DNA from: an uncultured Eubacterium sp.
GTDB taxonomy: Bacteria > Bacillota > Clostridia > Peptostreptococcales > Anaerovoracaceae
Length of the DNA stretch: 64,000 nucleotides
Assembly: GCA_946555345.1 (NCBI GenBank)
Contig: CAMNSS010000017.1
Location: 1-64,000, forward strand
Reading direction: 5' to 3'
Part shown: one piece after another, positions 7,795 to 16,848 of the stretch
Layout: the number at the start of each line of letters is the position of its first letter
Position numbering within the stretch: the stretch's first letter is position 1
Notes under the pieces: generated by a model
Seen by the model: the letters and a program-made list of their open reading frames with translations, nothing else
Told to the model about the DNA's origin: nothing
Database searches by the model: none
Program-made: the position numbers and the translations under genes

Positions 7795-8907
7795 CTAAAG
7801 AATCTCAATCGCAACCCGTTCTCCCGAACGCGTTATATTTTCTAAAAAACATGCCGCTATATAGCGGAACTCGTGCCCTGTCTCTTCAATGAATTCCATA
7901 AACGCCTTATATTCATCTTCCCGCCATCCGATATGCCCGATAAATTCATCAAAACAAATCACCGTGCCGCTTCCGATGTTATCTTTTAGCAAGGAAAGCA
8001 CGCATTTCGCAGAGCTGTACAGATCGGAATCGATATGGATGAAAGAACATTGTTCGCCTTTATGCTGAGAGGCAAATTCCGGCAGCGTTTCATCAAACCA
8101 GCCTTTCACCAGCCTTACGTTATCATTGACCTCCGGCAGCTTTCCATCTACGCTCAATCCGCCTTTTTCTAATCCTGGAAGCCATTTTTCCGGCATCCCT
8201 TCAAACCCGTCGAACCCATAAATCAGATGTTCCCCGATTCGTTCAGAAATAATGTTGATCGAAAATCCCTTATGCACGCCAAATTCCAAATACAGGCCGT
8301 CCCGATACGGTAAATGATCCAGCACATAATCAAAATATGTCCAAATATCGTCAAAGAGCGTTGTTTTGCCCGGCACGTTTTCTCCCTCGATAAAATTCTC
8401 GACCATGAATTTTGCCGCATCCGCCTCATAGTACTTCTTCAAGTAAAGATGCCGCGAACGCACAAACGGATTTCCCAGCCGGTTGATGACCGTATTGAGT
8501 TTCGCATCGATCGCATTCACTTTTCTATCAATGCTATACTGATTGTTATGCGCCGCCGTATCTGCAACATAAGCAAAATAAGCGATGCCTTTTTCTGTCA
8601 CGAAATCCAGGATTCTCGCCATATGCGAACGCCTGATAACCGCAGGCACGATTTTTTCTGGATCAATGCCCAGGCCAGTCAATTCTTCATATATTTCGTT
8701 CTGGTAAATAACCGAACTGATAAAGATAAAATCAAAACCAGCCGTTTTTATCTCACTGGGTGATATGATTGGTTTTCCTTTAAAAAGCCTTCCCTGCTTT
8801 TCAAGATCGCTGTCTACATAGCATACGATTTCAGAAACAGCAGCATCAAAACATTGGTCAATGCCCTCAGCCATCTGCCCTGTTCCCCATATCATCAATT
8901 TTTTCAT
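7795..8907 (-). CDS. TylF-type methyltransferase with N-terminal Rossmann-like domain
   Basis: 370 residues from the ATG at 8905-8907, which has GGAGG close upstream; the frame stays open to a GTG at 8961 that has no good binding site. Residues 1-110 (KKLMIWGTGQMAEGIDQ, VCYVDSD, PIISPSEI) form a PglD-like nucleotide-binding fold. From about 190 onward the protein matches the TylF/macrocin O-methyltransferase family: the SAM loop YLEFGVHKGFS, FDGFEGMPEKW, then HIDSDLYSSAKCVL and CFDEFIG. TylF enzymes methylate sugar hydroxyls with SAM, usually with metal. Here the target is probably a flagellar glycan or its substituent. Confidence 0.8.
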   Translation of the reverse strand: MKKLMIWGTGQMAEGIDQCFDAAVSEIVCYVDSDLEKQGRLFKGKPIISPSEIKTAGFDFIFISSVIYQNEIYEELTGLGIDPEKIVPAVIRRSHMARILDFVTEKGIAYFAYVADTAAHNNQYSIDRKVNAIDAKLNTVINRLGNPFVRSRHLYLKKYYEADAAKFMVENFIEGENVPGKTTLFDDIWTYFDYVLDHLPYRDGLYLEFGVHKGFSINIISERIGEHLIYGFDGFEGMPEKWLPGLEKGGLSVDGKLPEVNDNVRLVKGWFDETLPEFASQHKGEQCSFIHIDSDLYSSAKCVLSLLKDNIGSGTVICFDEFIGHIGWREDEYKAFMEFIEETGHEFRYIAACFLENITRSGERVAIEIL

Positions 8908-8957
8908 AAGCCCTCCCATCATTCTTTCTTCGCAACGGACAGATACCTGTTCCCTGC

Positions 8958-10370
8958 TCACTTCAATGCTTGTAATTTGCTGTACAAAATTTTTCCCGAT
9001 TCATTCCGCGGCAGGCTCTCAATCCGCAAAATACGAAAGGCCTTCTGGTGAATCTGCGTTTTTTCCGATAGGAACTGCACAATCTCCTGGGGATCTGCCT
9101 GCCCTGCCACATGAATCATCATTTGATTATCCGCCCCTGTGCAGGCGCATTCTACCGGGTATTGCTTCTGGATCATCCGTTCGCATTCATCCAAGCTCAC
9201 GCGGCTGCCAAACATCTTTAAGAACCGCTTTTTGCGCCCGGTTATATAGTAGTATCCATCTTCATCCCGTTTTGCCATATCCCCGGTCTTGTAAACACCC
9301 CGGCGTTCATCCCCCTTAATCAAATCTGCTCCGCATTCTGCATATCCCAGCGTAACGTTTGCCCCCTGGTAAACCAGCTCCCCTGTTTTCCCTGGCTCAT
9401 CGATGGTCTCCCCATGAGCACCAATTAAATGAAAGGCTCCACCCGGTATCGCAATGCCGATGCTTCCATATTTGTCTAGCGATTGCCCGGGCGGCAAGTA
9501 TCCCATCCGCGCGGTCGCCTCCGTAGCGCCATACATGACAACAAAGCGTTTTTGGTGCTTCACCGCATATTCAGCAAATTTCTTATGTAATTCAGGCGCC
9601 AATTTCCCGCCTGCCTGCGTCATCGTTTTTAAATAAGGAAGATCCATCTGGAAAAACCGAATTTTTTCCAGCATTTCATACGTATACGGAACACCGGCAA
9701 AAGAAGTCGCCCGATGCGATTTTAATTGCTCCCAAAATTCACCCTGCATGACGTTCTTCTCGGTCAGGACAATGGAAGCGCCTGTATACAGATGCGTATT
9801 GATGATGGAAAGCCCATACGTATAGCTCATCGGCAGCGTCGTGATTGCCCGTTCGCAATCATCAATCCCAAGATATTCCACAATCGACTCTGTATTGGAG
9901 ATGAGATTTTCATAAGACTGCCTGACAAATTTCGGGCTGCCCGTTGACCCCGATGTAGTCAGCAGCAAGGCAAGCTCTTCATGCATCGGATATTCATTCA
10001 GAAAAGGCGTATGAACCAAACAAAAAGAGCCAATGCCAATCACATAGCCATAGCCTGGTTCCTGACAGAATTCTTCTTGGCAGTCCTGTGGAATCCAAAG
10101 ATAATCGGGCTGGTACAAATGAACCAGGTTCCACAAAAGCTCCCTGTCCATGCGTGCGTCTAAAAGAACGGGAACAATGCCGTGCCCAAGAAACGAAACA
10201 TAACCCATCACAGATTCGTATTCCAGCTTGCACAAGCTGAACACGAGACACCGCCGCCCGATTGCTTCATAAACCTGCTCAGCATCCCGCTTCAGCGTCC
10301 CATACGAAATGCAATCCCCTGCTTCCGTTATAATCGCTGTATTACCGCTATAATCATCAAGCTTCCACAT
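8958..10370 (-). CDS. AMP-dependent ligase, carboxylic acid type
   Basis: 470 residues of the adenylate-forming superfamily: LTTSGSTGSPKFV near 138, VMYGATEATARMGY, YKTGDMAKRDEDGYYYITGR, GSRVSLDECE and the C-terminal NESGKILYSKL. At the position where the two DltA-like enzymes carry the amino-binding Asp (SPFxFD) this one reads PMSYTYGL. Its substrate is therefore more likely a simple or hydroxylated carboxylic acid than an amino acid. A carrier protein lies upstream (11165-11398) with an MBL-fold hydrolase between, which suggests acid activation, loading and hydrolytic proofreading. AAGGAG with 7-base spacing supports the ATG at 10368-10370. Confidence 0.85.
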   Translation of the reverse strand: MWKLDDYSGNTAIITEAGDCISYGTLKRDAEQVYEAIGRRCLVFSLCKLEYESVMGYVSFLGHGIVPVLLDARMDRELLWNLVHLYQPDYLWIPQDCQEEFCQEPGYGYVIGIGSFCLVHTPFLNEYPMHEELALLLTTSGSTGSPKFVRQSYENLISNTESIVEYLGIDDCERAITTLPMSYTYGLSIINTHLYTGASIVLTEKNVMQGEFWEQLKSHRATSFAGVPYTYEMLEKIRFFQMDLPYLKTMTQAGGKLAPELHKKFAEYAVKHQKRFVVMYGATEATARMGYLPPGQSLDKYGSIGIAIPGGAFHLIGAHGETIDEPGKTGELVYQGANVTLGYAECGADLIKGDERRGVYKTGDMAKRDEDGYYYITGRKKRFLKMFGSRVSLDECERMIQKQYPVECACTGADNQMMIHVAGQADPQEIVQFLSEKTQIHQKAFRILRIESLPRNESGKILYSKLQALK

Positions 10371-10391
10371 ATTCAAACTCCTTTTACCCTG

Positions 10392-11063
10392 TTAAAATGC
10401 CGAAATTTCTTCCATGGAAAATACCCGCCCGTGACCCGGGTAAACCAAAGTTTCTTTCGCAAAACACCTTAAAACAGGCTCAGTAACCGCCTCGTAAGCC
10501 GCCCGGTTTCCCCCGGGAAGCGCTGTAACCAGCTCATGCTCATAGGAAAGCGTATCGCCACTGAATAAATGCGTTCCATCTATATCGGCCAGAATGCTCC
10601 CCGGAGAATGTCCCGGCGCTTCCCGCAATGTGATGCGATGGCCCTGCCAGTCGAGCGTCATGGCATCCTCAAAAACAATGTCCGCCGGATTCGCATAATA
10701 CGGCTCGATTTTATCCCCATTTTCGGGAAGCGGTGCATCTTTCGCCTTAAATGCTAAAATCACATGAAAGTATTTCGATATATTCTTGCCTGGGTCTTGT
10801 ATCCTGTCGCTGCAATTTTTTGACGCAACCACTTTTGCGCCGGAATACGCTTGCATTTCCTTTAACGATACAATGTGGTCATAATGCTCATGCGTCAAAA
10901 TAATATAATCCAACCGCAACGCTTTCTTTTCCAAACAACAGCGGGCAGCCTTCCCGTCTGATGGATCAATCAGCACGGCGCTGCCTGTTCCCTTCGCTTC
11001 TAAAATATACATATTCGTCTCGTTCAGCTGGTCTGTAAAGCAATGAACCTCTAAGTTCTGCAA
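10392..11063 (-). CDS. MBL-fold metallohydrolase
   Basis: 223 residues with a complete glyoxalase II-like metal site: THEHYDH near residue 60, a later HSPGS, the bridging Asp in FSGDTLS and the distal PGHGRVF. Such proteins hydrolyse thioesters such as S-lactoylglutathione, acyl-CoA or acyl-ACP. Between an ACP gene and an acid-activating ligase, a thioesterase or editing role is attractive but inferred. The frame can start at GTG (11067-11069), but that codon is only one base after GGAGG; the TTG at 11061-11063 has 7-base spacing and is preferred. Confidence 0.8.
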   Translation of the reverse strand: MQNLEVHCFTDQLNETNMYILEAKGTGSAVLIDPSDGKAARCCLEKKALRLDYIILTHEHYDHIVSLKEMQAYSGAKVVASKNCSDRIQDPGKNISKYFHVILAFKAKDAPLPENGDKIEPYYANPADIVFEDAMTLDWQGHRITLREAPGHSPGSILADIDGTHLFSGDTLSYEHELVTALPGGNRAAYEAVTEPVLRCFAKETLVYPGHGRVFSMEEISAF

Positions 11064-11164
11064 GAACACGCCTCCTTTTATGCACGGGAAGGTTTTGCAA
11101 GCATTGGCCTGCCTGGCCTATATCCCCTGATACACGGCAAAGGCCGCCAGATATTTTTCGGCAT

Positions 11165-11398
11165 TTAAATCTCCACGCCATATTTTTTCAATATTTCAAT
11201 TCCTTTGTCGTAGGAATTGATCTGGATAATATCCGCTCCTTCCAGCGAAATTTGAAAAGCATCCTCCAGGCCCGTAATAAAAAACATATGCCCGATTGAA
11301 TCCCAGGCTTCCGTGACGCCCATCGCAATATCCGGGCCAATTTGTTCCGGCGGCAGGTCAAAAGCCTTGGCAAATACTTCTACATACTTTTCCTTCAT
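11165..11398 (-). CDS. Third stand-alone acyl carrier protein
   Basis: 77 residues from the ATG at 11396-11398, with AAGGAG 7 bases upstream. The attachment site is EAWDSIGHMFF (Ser34), typical of discrete carrier proteins in sugar-acylation and vio-type flagellar loci, and different from the IIDSFDIV type of the other two here. It lies 14 bases after the GNAT gene at 11413-12261 and before the MBL hydrolase and acid ligase. These genes probably form one activation, loading and transfer module. Confidence 0.88.
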   Translation of the reverse strand: MKEKYVEVFAKAFDLPPEQIGPDIAMGVTEAWDSIGHMFFITGLEDAFQISLEGADIIQINSYDKGIEILKKYGVEI

Positions 11399-11412
11399 TT
11401 TCTTGCTCCTTT

Positions 11413-12261
11413 TTATCCGTCTTCCCGCAACCAATTATCCGTATACCTGTTTGTGAACTCCCATCCCAGCCTTTCATGAAGCCTGATGGATTCCGCATTA
11501 TCCAACAGCATATACCCTTTCAGGACAGGATACTCTAAAAAGCTGCCCCTGTAATATTGTAAAATCGGCGCAAGGCTGTATTTAACCTTATACTCATCGC
11601 GTACGACAAATTCCGCACCATAGCAGCCGCCGTTTATTGTAATGCAATGATAAGCCAATACCTGGTCCGTGTCGTCCAAGATACAGAGCACATTACCGCT
11701 GTCATAAAGCGCTTTTGTTTCCGCTTCCGCCTGATACGGAAAATGGTAATAACGCATCATGTCCTGCTGCCTGAGCAATGCTTCAACCTGTTCGTGGTAA
11801 GAATAATCGACCGTTTCAAGCCTGAAATTCATCGCTTCAAGCATTTTTTCCAGCCGTTGGAACTGCTTTCGGTATTCCTCCCTGCGTTCATCTATATTCC
11901 ACTTGATCTGCACCGCAGTATCCTTCAAGACAAACCCATCGGCCTTTAGCCACTTTTCCATCGCAAGCTGCGCATCTTTCTTGCGGTCCTTTAGGTAATC
12001 GATCTGTACAAGGACAGGTTTTCCCACGCCCGGCAAACGGTACGCTTTCTTGTAATCCGTATGCAAAAACGCCCGGTAATACTTTTTCTCATCAGCCAGA
12101 AAAGTGACGCCGCCCTCATGTCGTACTTGATAGAACCGTCCGCCCTGGAGCAATCGATTTACATCGTCCTGCATCAAGTAATTATTTGTAAATAGCTCCC
12201 TTGATTTCCGCAGTACGTTTACTTCGTTCATATACGCATCCGGATTTTGTAAACGCTCCAT
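11413..12261 (-). CDS. GNAT-type acyltransferase, cluster paralog 2
   Basis: 282 residues, colinear over its whole length with the 280-residue protein at 435-1277. Shared blocks include an N-terminal FTNN, DEKKYYR near residue 80, FQRLEKMLEAMNFRL, QQDMMRYYHFPYQ near 165, and the GNAT ending NAESIRLHERLGWEFTNRY. The conserved MxRYYHxPYQ segment may form part of the acceptor pocket. A strong AAGGAGG site precedes the ATG. Like its paralog it is adjacent to a carrier-protein gene, which argues that carrier-bound acyl groups are its donors. Confidence 0.75.
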   Translation of the reverse strand: MERLQNPDAYMNEVNVLRKSRELFTNNYLMQDDVNRLLQGGRFYQVRHEGGVTFLADEKKYYRAFLHTDYKKAYRLPGVGKPVLVQIDYLKDRKKDAQLAMEKWLKADGFVLKDTAVQIKWNIDERREEYRKQFQRLEKMLEAMNFRLETVDYSYHEQVEALLRQQDMMRYYHFPYQAEAETKALYDSGNVLCILDDTDQVLAYHCITINGGCYGAEFVVRDEYKVKYSLAPILQYYRGSFLEYPVLKGYMLLDNAESIRLHERLGWEFTNRYTDNWLREDG

Positions 12262-12307
12262 GAAAGCATTCCTCCTTCGGTCTTTTAAGCAATGAATCCA
12301 GTCAGTT

Positions 12308-13096
12308 TTATTCCTGCGCCATCCTCGTTAATTTCCCATAACAGCCGCACTTCCTGTCAACCTTATCGTGGTAGCGCATCATCTGCGGCGTGACGGAAAA
12401 CGTATAGCTCCGCTTGCCTTCCTGTTTTAACGCCCTTGCAATATGACTGCTGATGATGGGGTAATACCCTTTATCCCGGTAATCGGGATGGACGATCGTC
12501 CCGCTGATGACGGCATACTTTTTCGTCTCCGCATAAGCCGCCGTGTGCGCTATGATCCTGCCCCCCTCCCTGATGACATAGCTGCGCCCCGTCCCGCTCC
12601 GCATCCTGCTTTTCAACTGGCATGCCAGATTTTCCTCATCGTAATGCCCGCCCAGCTTCTGGTCCATGCCGATCAGGCGCGCAATTTCTGCGGCATCCGT
12701 CTCCGCCGCCCTTTCCACATTCATGTAACCAGGCAACCGGTTTTCACTGCAAACCTCGTAAACTGAACCATATTCGGCTTGGTAAATGCCGTTTGCCTCC
12801 TCTGCAAGCCTGCGGACTATGGTTTCCGGACCGGAAACCATCTTTGGCTGGAATTGTCCCATAACCCGGACTGCCGCCGCCATGTCTCCCGCGCCGTTTC
12901 TGCCATAAACCTGAAAGCTCTCATGGTACCGGAGCAAAACCAGCTCCGGCCTGCTTTTTTCGCCCTGTACCCAGACATCCATGTCGGCATGTTCTTTTTT
13001 CCCATTGACGAGGTCCATGTAAATGTACAGACAGTTTTCGATATCTTCCTCAAGGTACGGAAGCAACTGTTCGTAGTGTGTGATTTTCCCAAGCAT
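12308..13096 (-). CDS. GNAT-family N-acetyltransferase
   Basis: 262 residues. A variable N-terminal domain is followed from about 125 by a GNAT domain: MNVERAAETDAAEIARLI, the acetyl-CoA-binding strand AVISGTIVHPDYRDKGYYP (a Q/RxxGxG/A-like loop), and a C-terminal helix leading to a Cys/Gly ending. It resembles the broad family annotated as GNAT acetyltransferases with an N-terminal domain. It is first in a tight tandem after the CDP-glycerol-transferase-like gene and is not closely related to the other two GNATs. No strong ribosome binding site is visible. Acylation of a sugar amine is plausible but not shown. Confidence 0.75.
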   Translation of the reverse strand: MLGKITHYEQLLPYLEEDIENCLYIYMDLVNGKKEHADMDVWVQGEKSRPELVLLRYHESFQVYGRNGAGDMAAAVRVMGQFQPKMVSGPETIVRRLAEEANGIYQAEYGSVYEVCSENRLPGYMNVERAAETDAAEIARLIGMDQKLGGHYDEENLACQLKSRMRSGTGRSYVIREGGRIIAHTAAYAETKKYAVISGTIVHPDYRDKGYYPIISSHIARALKQEGKRSYTFSVTPQMMRYHDKVDRKCGCYGKLTRMAQE

Positions 13097-13129
13097 CGTT
13101 AATCGCCCGCGTACTCGCTTTCCTTCTTC

Positions 13130-14683
13130 CTAAAACTGCAATTTCCCCATGAGGAACGAGAATATTTTTTCCCCCGCATCACCATTTAGGTTGCCGAACC
13201 CTTTCTGCGCATCCTCCATGCGCCCTTCCCGCATCGGATCCTTGCCGGATTTCACGATTTGGAGGAAATCTTGCCGGTATAGCTGGTTTTCATTTCTTAC
13301 TTTTTCCTCCAACGACAAGCTAAAATAATTGTGCAAATAGCTGACGGGCTGGTTTTCATTGTACAAAAAACGATATTGCGGCTCAAAAAGAGCGATTGGT
13401 TTTCCCGTTATCATGTACTCGGAAATCAGGGAAGTAAAAGTCGTATAAAAAGCATCCGAACGTTGGAATGCAGGGATATAATCCGCATTCCGGTCGATGA
13501 CCATGTTCTCCGATTCCTCAATCAGCTGTTCCATTTCTGCGATAAATTCCATTTCCCGTACAAGCCCCCTGCTCCTGAGCATATCCTTCATCAGCGGGTG
13601 CGGCCTCCAGATGACGCCAAAATCTGAAAGCTCCTTCATGTCCCGGAGGAATCCTCCGATTGCTTTGATCCCGAAACTGTCTTCTGTAGAACCCTTCGCC
13701 GTTTCCCATTCCCGCCATGCCGCGAAATACGCTAAACCAATATTAAGCAGCAAAACATGCCTGTCTCCAAGTTTCCGCTCCCACTCCTCGGGCAAAGGCT
13801 GTTTTTCTTTCAATTTGTTGACGATGGCGTCCGCCTTCGGCGAGCCGAATGTGAGAAGTTTTTCTTTCGCAACGCCCGCGTCGCTGTACAGCTTCGCCAC
13901 CCGCCTCGACTGCACGACGACATAATCCACATACTGCAGCGCCTTCGTCTGGCACATGAACGGGTGCGTCGCCACCGGGTTAAACGCGCCAAAATTTGCG
14001 TAAGGGCTGTACACGAGCAGGTCCGTGTGCTGCTTCAGGGCCTGCGAGTGGTATTCGTCCGGGATGCGCGTCAGCGTGTTCGTGTCGTCGTACGGGTTGT
14101 GGATGAAAATCATGTCCGGGCGCGCCTTTTCGATGTCGTATTCCTTGTATGAAACGGTTGGCACGCAATCCGGGAATTCCTCCCCCTCATAGGCAAACTC
14201 GCCCTTTTCCTCCGCCAGGTACAGCTTGTAGTACGGCACGGGCATCACCGTCACGTTGCAATTTTCATAGCCGATTGCCGCCTGCCAGATGCTTTCCAAC
14301 GCGGTCCACATGGACGCCTTGTAGGGGAGGAACAGGATTTCCAGTTTATCGTCAGGCAACCCGTATTTAATGCCGTGGCTTATCCTGGACAGCAATTCCC
14401 TGCACCGTTTTATGTATGGCTTCAATGAGCCGCCCTCCTGCGTGATGAGGTAAAGCTGCTCGCACAGCTCCTCGAGCAGCGCCACGGTCTGTGTCCCTTC
14501 CCCCGCCACATTTTCTATGGCATTGCCAACTGCAACGGCGCAGTCCTGGCAGTCGGCGCACAAAGAAACCAGAACGCTTTCGCCCGTTTTATCCGCTTCC
14601 CGCTGACAGCGTTCAATATGGGAAAAGGCCTCTTCCATCGTATTCAGTAATTCTATTAGCTGTTTTTTCTGGTATCTCCGCAC
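13130..14683 (-). CDS. CDP-glycerol glycerophosphotransferase-like protein
   Basis: About 517 residues, soluble. The central part (about 115-480) has features of the TagB/TagF-like GT-B fold family: EILFLPYKASMWTALESIW, IFIHNPYD, VYSPYANFGAF, VVVQSRRVAKLYSDAGV, LLTFGSPKAD, VIWRPHPLMKD and SDAFYTTFTSLISEYMITGKPIALF (the usual D-x-x-T-S end). In C. difficile a protein of this type takes part in phosphodiester-linked flagellin decoration. I chose the GTG at 14681-14683, preceded by GAGGAG at 7 bases; the frame stays open to 14743. A sigma-28-like promoter lies about 200 bases upstream. The polyol or amino-alcohol phosphate it transfers is unknown. Confidence 0.75.
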   Translation of the reverse strand: MRRYQKKQLIELLNTMEEAFSHIERCQREADKTGESVLVSLCADCQDCAVAVGNAIENVAGEGTQTVALLEELCEQLYLITQEGGSLKPYIKRCRELLSRISHGIKYGLPDDKLEILFLPYKASMWTALESIWQAAIGYENCNVTVMPVPYYKLYLAEEKGEFAYEGEEFPDCVPTVSYKEYDIEKARPDMIFIHNPYDDTNTLTRIPDEYHSQALKQHTDLLVYSPYANFGAFNPVATHPFMCQTKALQYVDYVVVQSRRVAKLYSDAGVAKEKLLTFGSPKADAIVNKLKEKQPLPEEWERKLGDRHVLLLNIGLAYFAAWREWETAKGSTEDSFGIKAIGGFLRDMKELSDFGVIWRPHPLMKDMLRSRGLVREMEFIAEMEQLIEESENMVIDRNADYIPAFQRSDAFYTTFTSLISEYMITGKPIALFEPQYRFLYNENQPVSYLHNYFSLSLEEKVRNENQLYRQDFLQIVKSGKDPMREGRMEDAQKGFGNLNGDAGEKIFSFLMGKLQF

Positions 14684-15111
14684 ACACAATCTCCTCTGTC
14701 TAAATGCCGGCTTGCCTGCAAGCCGATCGCTTTTATGTAACACAGCCGCTTCACCGCTTCTTTTTCAGAAATAAACTTTGTCATATTTCCAAAATATTCC
14801 CGATTTGCTTGGCTTCTGAAATAAGCACCGATTTTATATATTTTATTTTTTACAAAATAAGATATATATACTTTAATATATATCGGCATAACCACATCAA
14901 AGCTTAGTTATTTTTCCGTAAAAAGTCTATCCAAAAATTAGGGGATTCCCGCTATATTACCCGATAAAAATGATTGCGGCTCTATGCCTGCGCCAAATCA
15001 ATCCGGGCGGACAATGCCGAGATAACGCTTGAGGATATAAGTTTCGTTCTTTACCGCATTCCGTTTTTTACGCTAATTCCTGCCATGCTTTAACGCCATG
15101 CCATCGTTCCC
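14684..15111 (-). other. Gap between glycosyltransferase and modification genes
   Basis: 428 bases without a supportable gene. It holds a very AT-rich stretch (about 14830-14885) and the sigma-28-like promoter at 14880-14906. I see no clear intrinsic terminator after the glycosyltransferase, so read-through transcription is possible. Confidence 0.5.
14880..14906 (-). promoter_or_regulatory. Sigma-28 (SigD)-like promoter
   Basis: Minus strand: TAAG (14903-14906), 16 bases, then CCGATAT (14880-14886), in the context GCCGATATA. This fits the Firmicutes flagellar sigma consensus TAAA-N15-CCGATAT. The flagellin promoter at 17809-17834 has the same -35 TAAG and -10 CCGATAT. It would put the modification genes from 14683 downward under flagellar control. 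Confidence 0.6.
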
Positions 15112-16557
15112 TTACTCAATCTGTCCCCTGACCTCCGGCGGGATCGCCTCATAAGCCAGCTGCGCAAGCTCCGCAAACCCTTCTTCACCCGCAAACCGAT
15201 ACAAAAACAGCAAATCCTTCAAATTATTGGCGTCGTACAGCTTGCAGAGAAACTGCCAATAGCCTTCCGCGCCCATTCCCGGCTTGTGTTCCATTTTAAA
15301 TGCCACGATCAAAATTTTAATGGCGTCCCCAGAATACTGGTTGACCTGCAACGCCTTCACCGCATACTGCACCGCTTTCGGCAGATTCCCTTCCGAAAGC
15401 GCCTGCATCGCAATCACTTTATTCGGAACTTCCAGATCCCCCGCCATCGTCGTAACGTCAGCGCCTGTATACTGTTCTAGTTTTTGCAAAGCGCGCTCAA
15501 ACAGTTCTGCGGACTGTTTCATGTCGCCGTCCCGAAAGTACATGATCGCAGTATAATAATCCAAGTCGGGATAACGATCCCCGCCATAAGGCTTCAAGGT
15601 TTCATTTATTTTCAAAAATTCTTCTTTTGTCGCAGACGCCGGCTCTGTGTGCCTGATCCGCATGATTTGCATCCCCGCCCTGATATATGCGATCTCATCA
15701 TCCGGACTAGCAACTCCCTCCGGTTTCATGCCGTCATCCCAGAGCAGCTTGCGGTAGCAGTCCAAAGCGGCCTCCTGCTTATCCTGCATGATATACGCAT
15801 CGCCAAGATACATCAGCCGCATCGCATTGTGCGGATTTTCTTCTAAGTCAGCCTTGAGCATTCTGACATTCCGCTCACCTTTATCCGGCCTGCTGATATG
15901 CGCGCCGTATCCCGTATGAAAAATGGTAATTTCGTTCTGCGCATCATAAGCAGCCATTCTCTCCTTTCCAGCGTAGGTGAGTATCTCATGTATTCTGTAT
16001 TGATAACGCAATCCCGGAACATTGCGAAAAAACCTGTCCTGCGGGAAAGCGCCCATAATCTGGCCGTTTTCATTCAAATTAACAATTTTCGTCCTTAAAA
16101 AGTCGATCTCTTTATGCGGATGAATCTCCGCCAGCCGCTTTATCGCTTTTTTTGCATCTTCCTCCGGCAAAAACTCATCCGCATCGAGGAATGCGATCCA
16201 GTTTCCGCTCGCCTGCTCGATGGCGTAATTCTTTGCGGCAGAAAAATCATCATTCCATTCAAAATGGAATACCTTTGCCCCCATTTTTTCCGCCAGCTCT
16301 GCGGTTTTATCTTCTGAACCTGTATCCACCACGATCTGTTCAAAGACAAACCCCTTCCCCCAGGAAAGCGCCTTCTCGATATTCCGTTCTTCATTTTTAA
16401 CGATCATGCACTGTGAGAGCCTGATGGATGAAGCAGGTGAAACCGCACCCTGCCGCGCATGATTTTTATGTCCGTTCGCAATGCTGCCGTGACCGTTTGC
16501 CCTATGCTTTTGATTATTTTTTTTCTTAGACTTTTTTTTATTTGCTGATTTCGCCAT
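15112..16557 (-). CDS. Family 2 glycosyltransferase with TPR region (flagellin glycosyltransferase candidate)
   Basis: 481 residues starting at the ATG 16555-16557 (GGAGG, 7 bases). A very basic Lys/Asn-rich tail of about 35 residues is followed by a GT2 domain: LSQCMIVKNEERNIEKAL, IVVDTGSEDKTAELAE, FHFEWNDDFSAAKNYA and the metal-binding FLDADEF near 124. From about 250 onward tetratricopeptide-like helices occur (NAMRLMYLGDAYIMQDKQEA, KAVQYAVKALQVNQYSG). This GT2-plus-TPR layout is that of clostridial flagellin O-glycosyltransferases, including the enzyme that adds GlcNAc to C. difficile flagellin. It is next to flagellin and has its own sigma-A promoter. The sugar is not determinable here. 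Confidence 0.85.
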   Translation of the reverse strand: MAKSANKKKSKKKNNQKHRANGHGSIANGHKNHARQGAVSPASSIRLSQCMIVKNEERNIEKALSWGKGFVFEQIVVDTGSEDKTAELAEKMGAKVFHFEWNDDFSAAKNYAIEQASGNWIAFLDADEFLPEEDAKKAIKRLAEIHPHKEIDFLRTKIVNLNENGQIMGAFPQDRFFRNVPGLRYQYRIHEILTYAGKERMAAYDAQNEITIFHTGYGAHISRPDKGERNVRMLKADLEENPHNAMRLMYLGDAYIMQDKQEAALDCYRKLLWDDGMKPEGVASPDDEIAYIRAGMQIMRIRHTEPASATKEEFLKINETLKPYGGDRYPDLDYYTAIMYFRDGDMKQSAELFERALQKLEQYTGADVTTMAGDLEVPNKVIAMQALSEGNLPKAVQYAVKALQVNQYSGDAIKILIVAFKMEHKPGMGAEGYWQFLCKLYDANNLKDLLFLYRFAGEEGFAELAQLAYEAIPPEVRGQIE

Positions 16558-16744
16558 AAATGCGCCTCCAATTAAATCATTTTTTTGGAGCAATGCCCGA
16601 TGAAACGGCAAAAGAAATAAGCGTCCTCAAGCAGGCCCCGGACGATCCATAAAACAACCGCCTCACAGATCATATTCCATGCTACGCAAACACTACGCCG
16701 CAAACACAAAGGAATGAAGCTTATAAACAATAAAACTCATTTTC

Positions 16745-16773
16745 ATTATAAAGGATGCCATGAATATCTTCAA
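16745..16773 (-). promoter_or_regulatory. Sigma-A promoter for the glycosyltransferase
   Basis: Minus strand TTGAAG (16768-16773), 17 bases, TATAAT (16745-16750). It starts just after the flagellin terminator and about 190 bases before the glycosyltransferase ATG, so that gene need not depend on flagellin read-through. Confidence 0.65.
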
Positions 16774-16778
16774 CATGA

Positions 16779-16812
16779 AAAAAGAGCCGAATCCGAAGAT
16801 GCGGCTCTTTTT
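16779..16812 (-). terminator. Intrinsic terminator of flagellin
   Basis: 11-bp stem (16779-16789 with 16802-16812, GAGCCG core) and a 12-base loop. On the minus strand it is followed by a T-run, 37 bases after the flagellin stop. Confidence 0.88.
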
Positions 16813-16848
16813 CGTTCATGAGAATTATCTTTTCTCTGACAAACAGAG

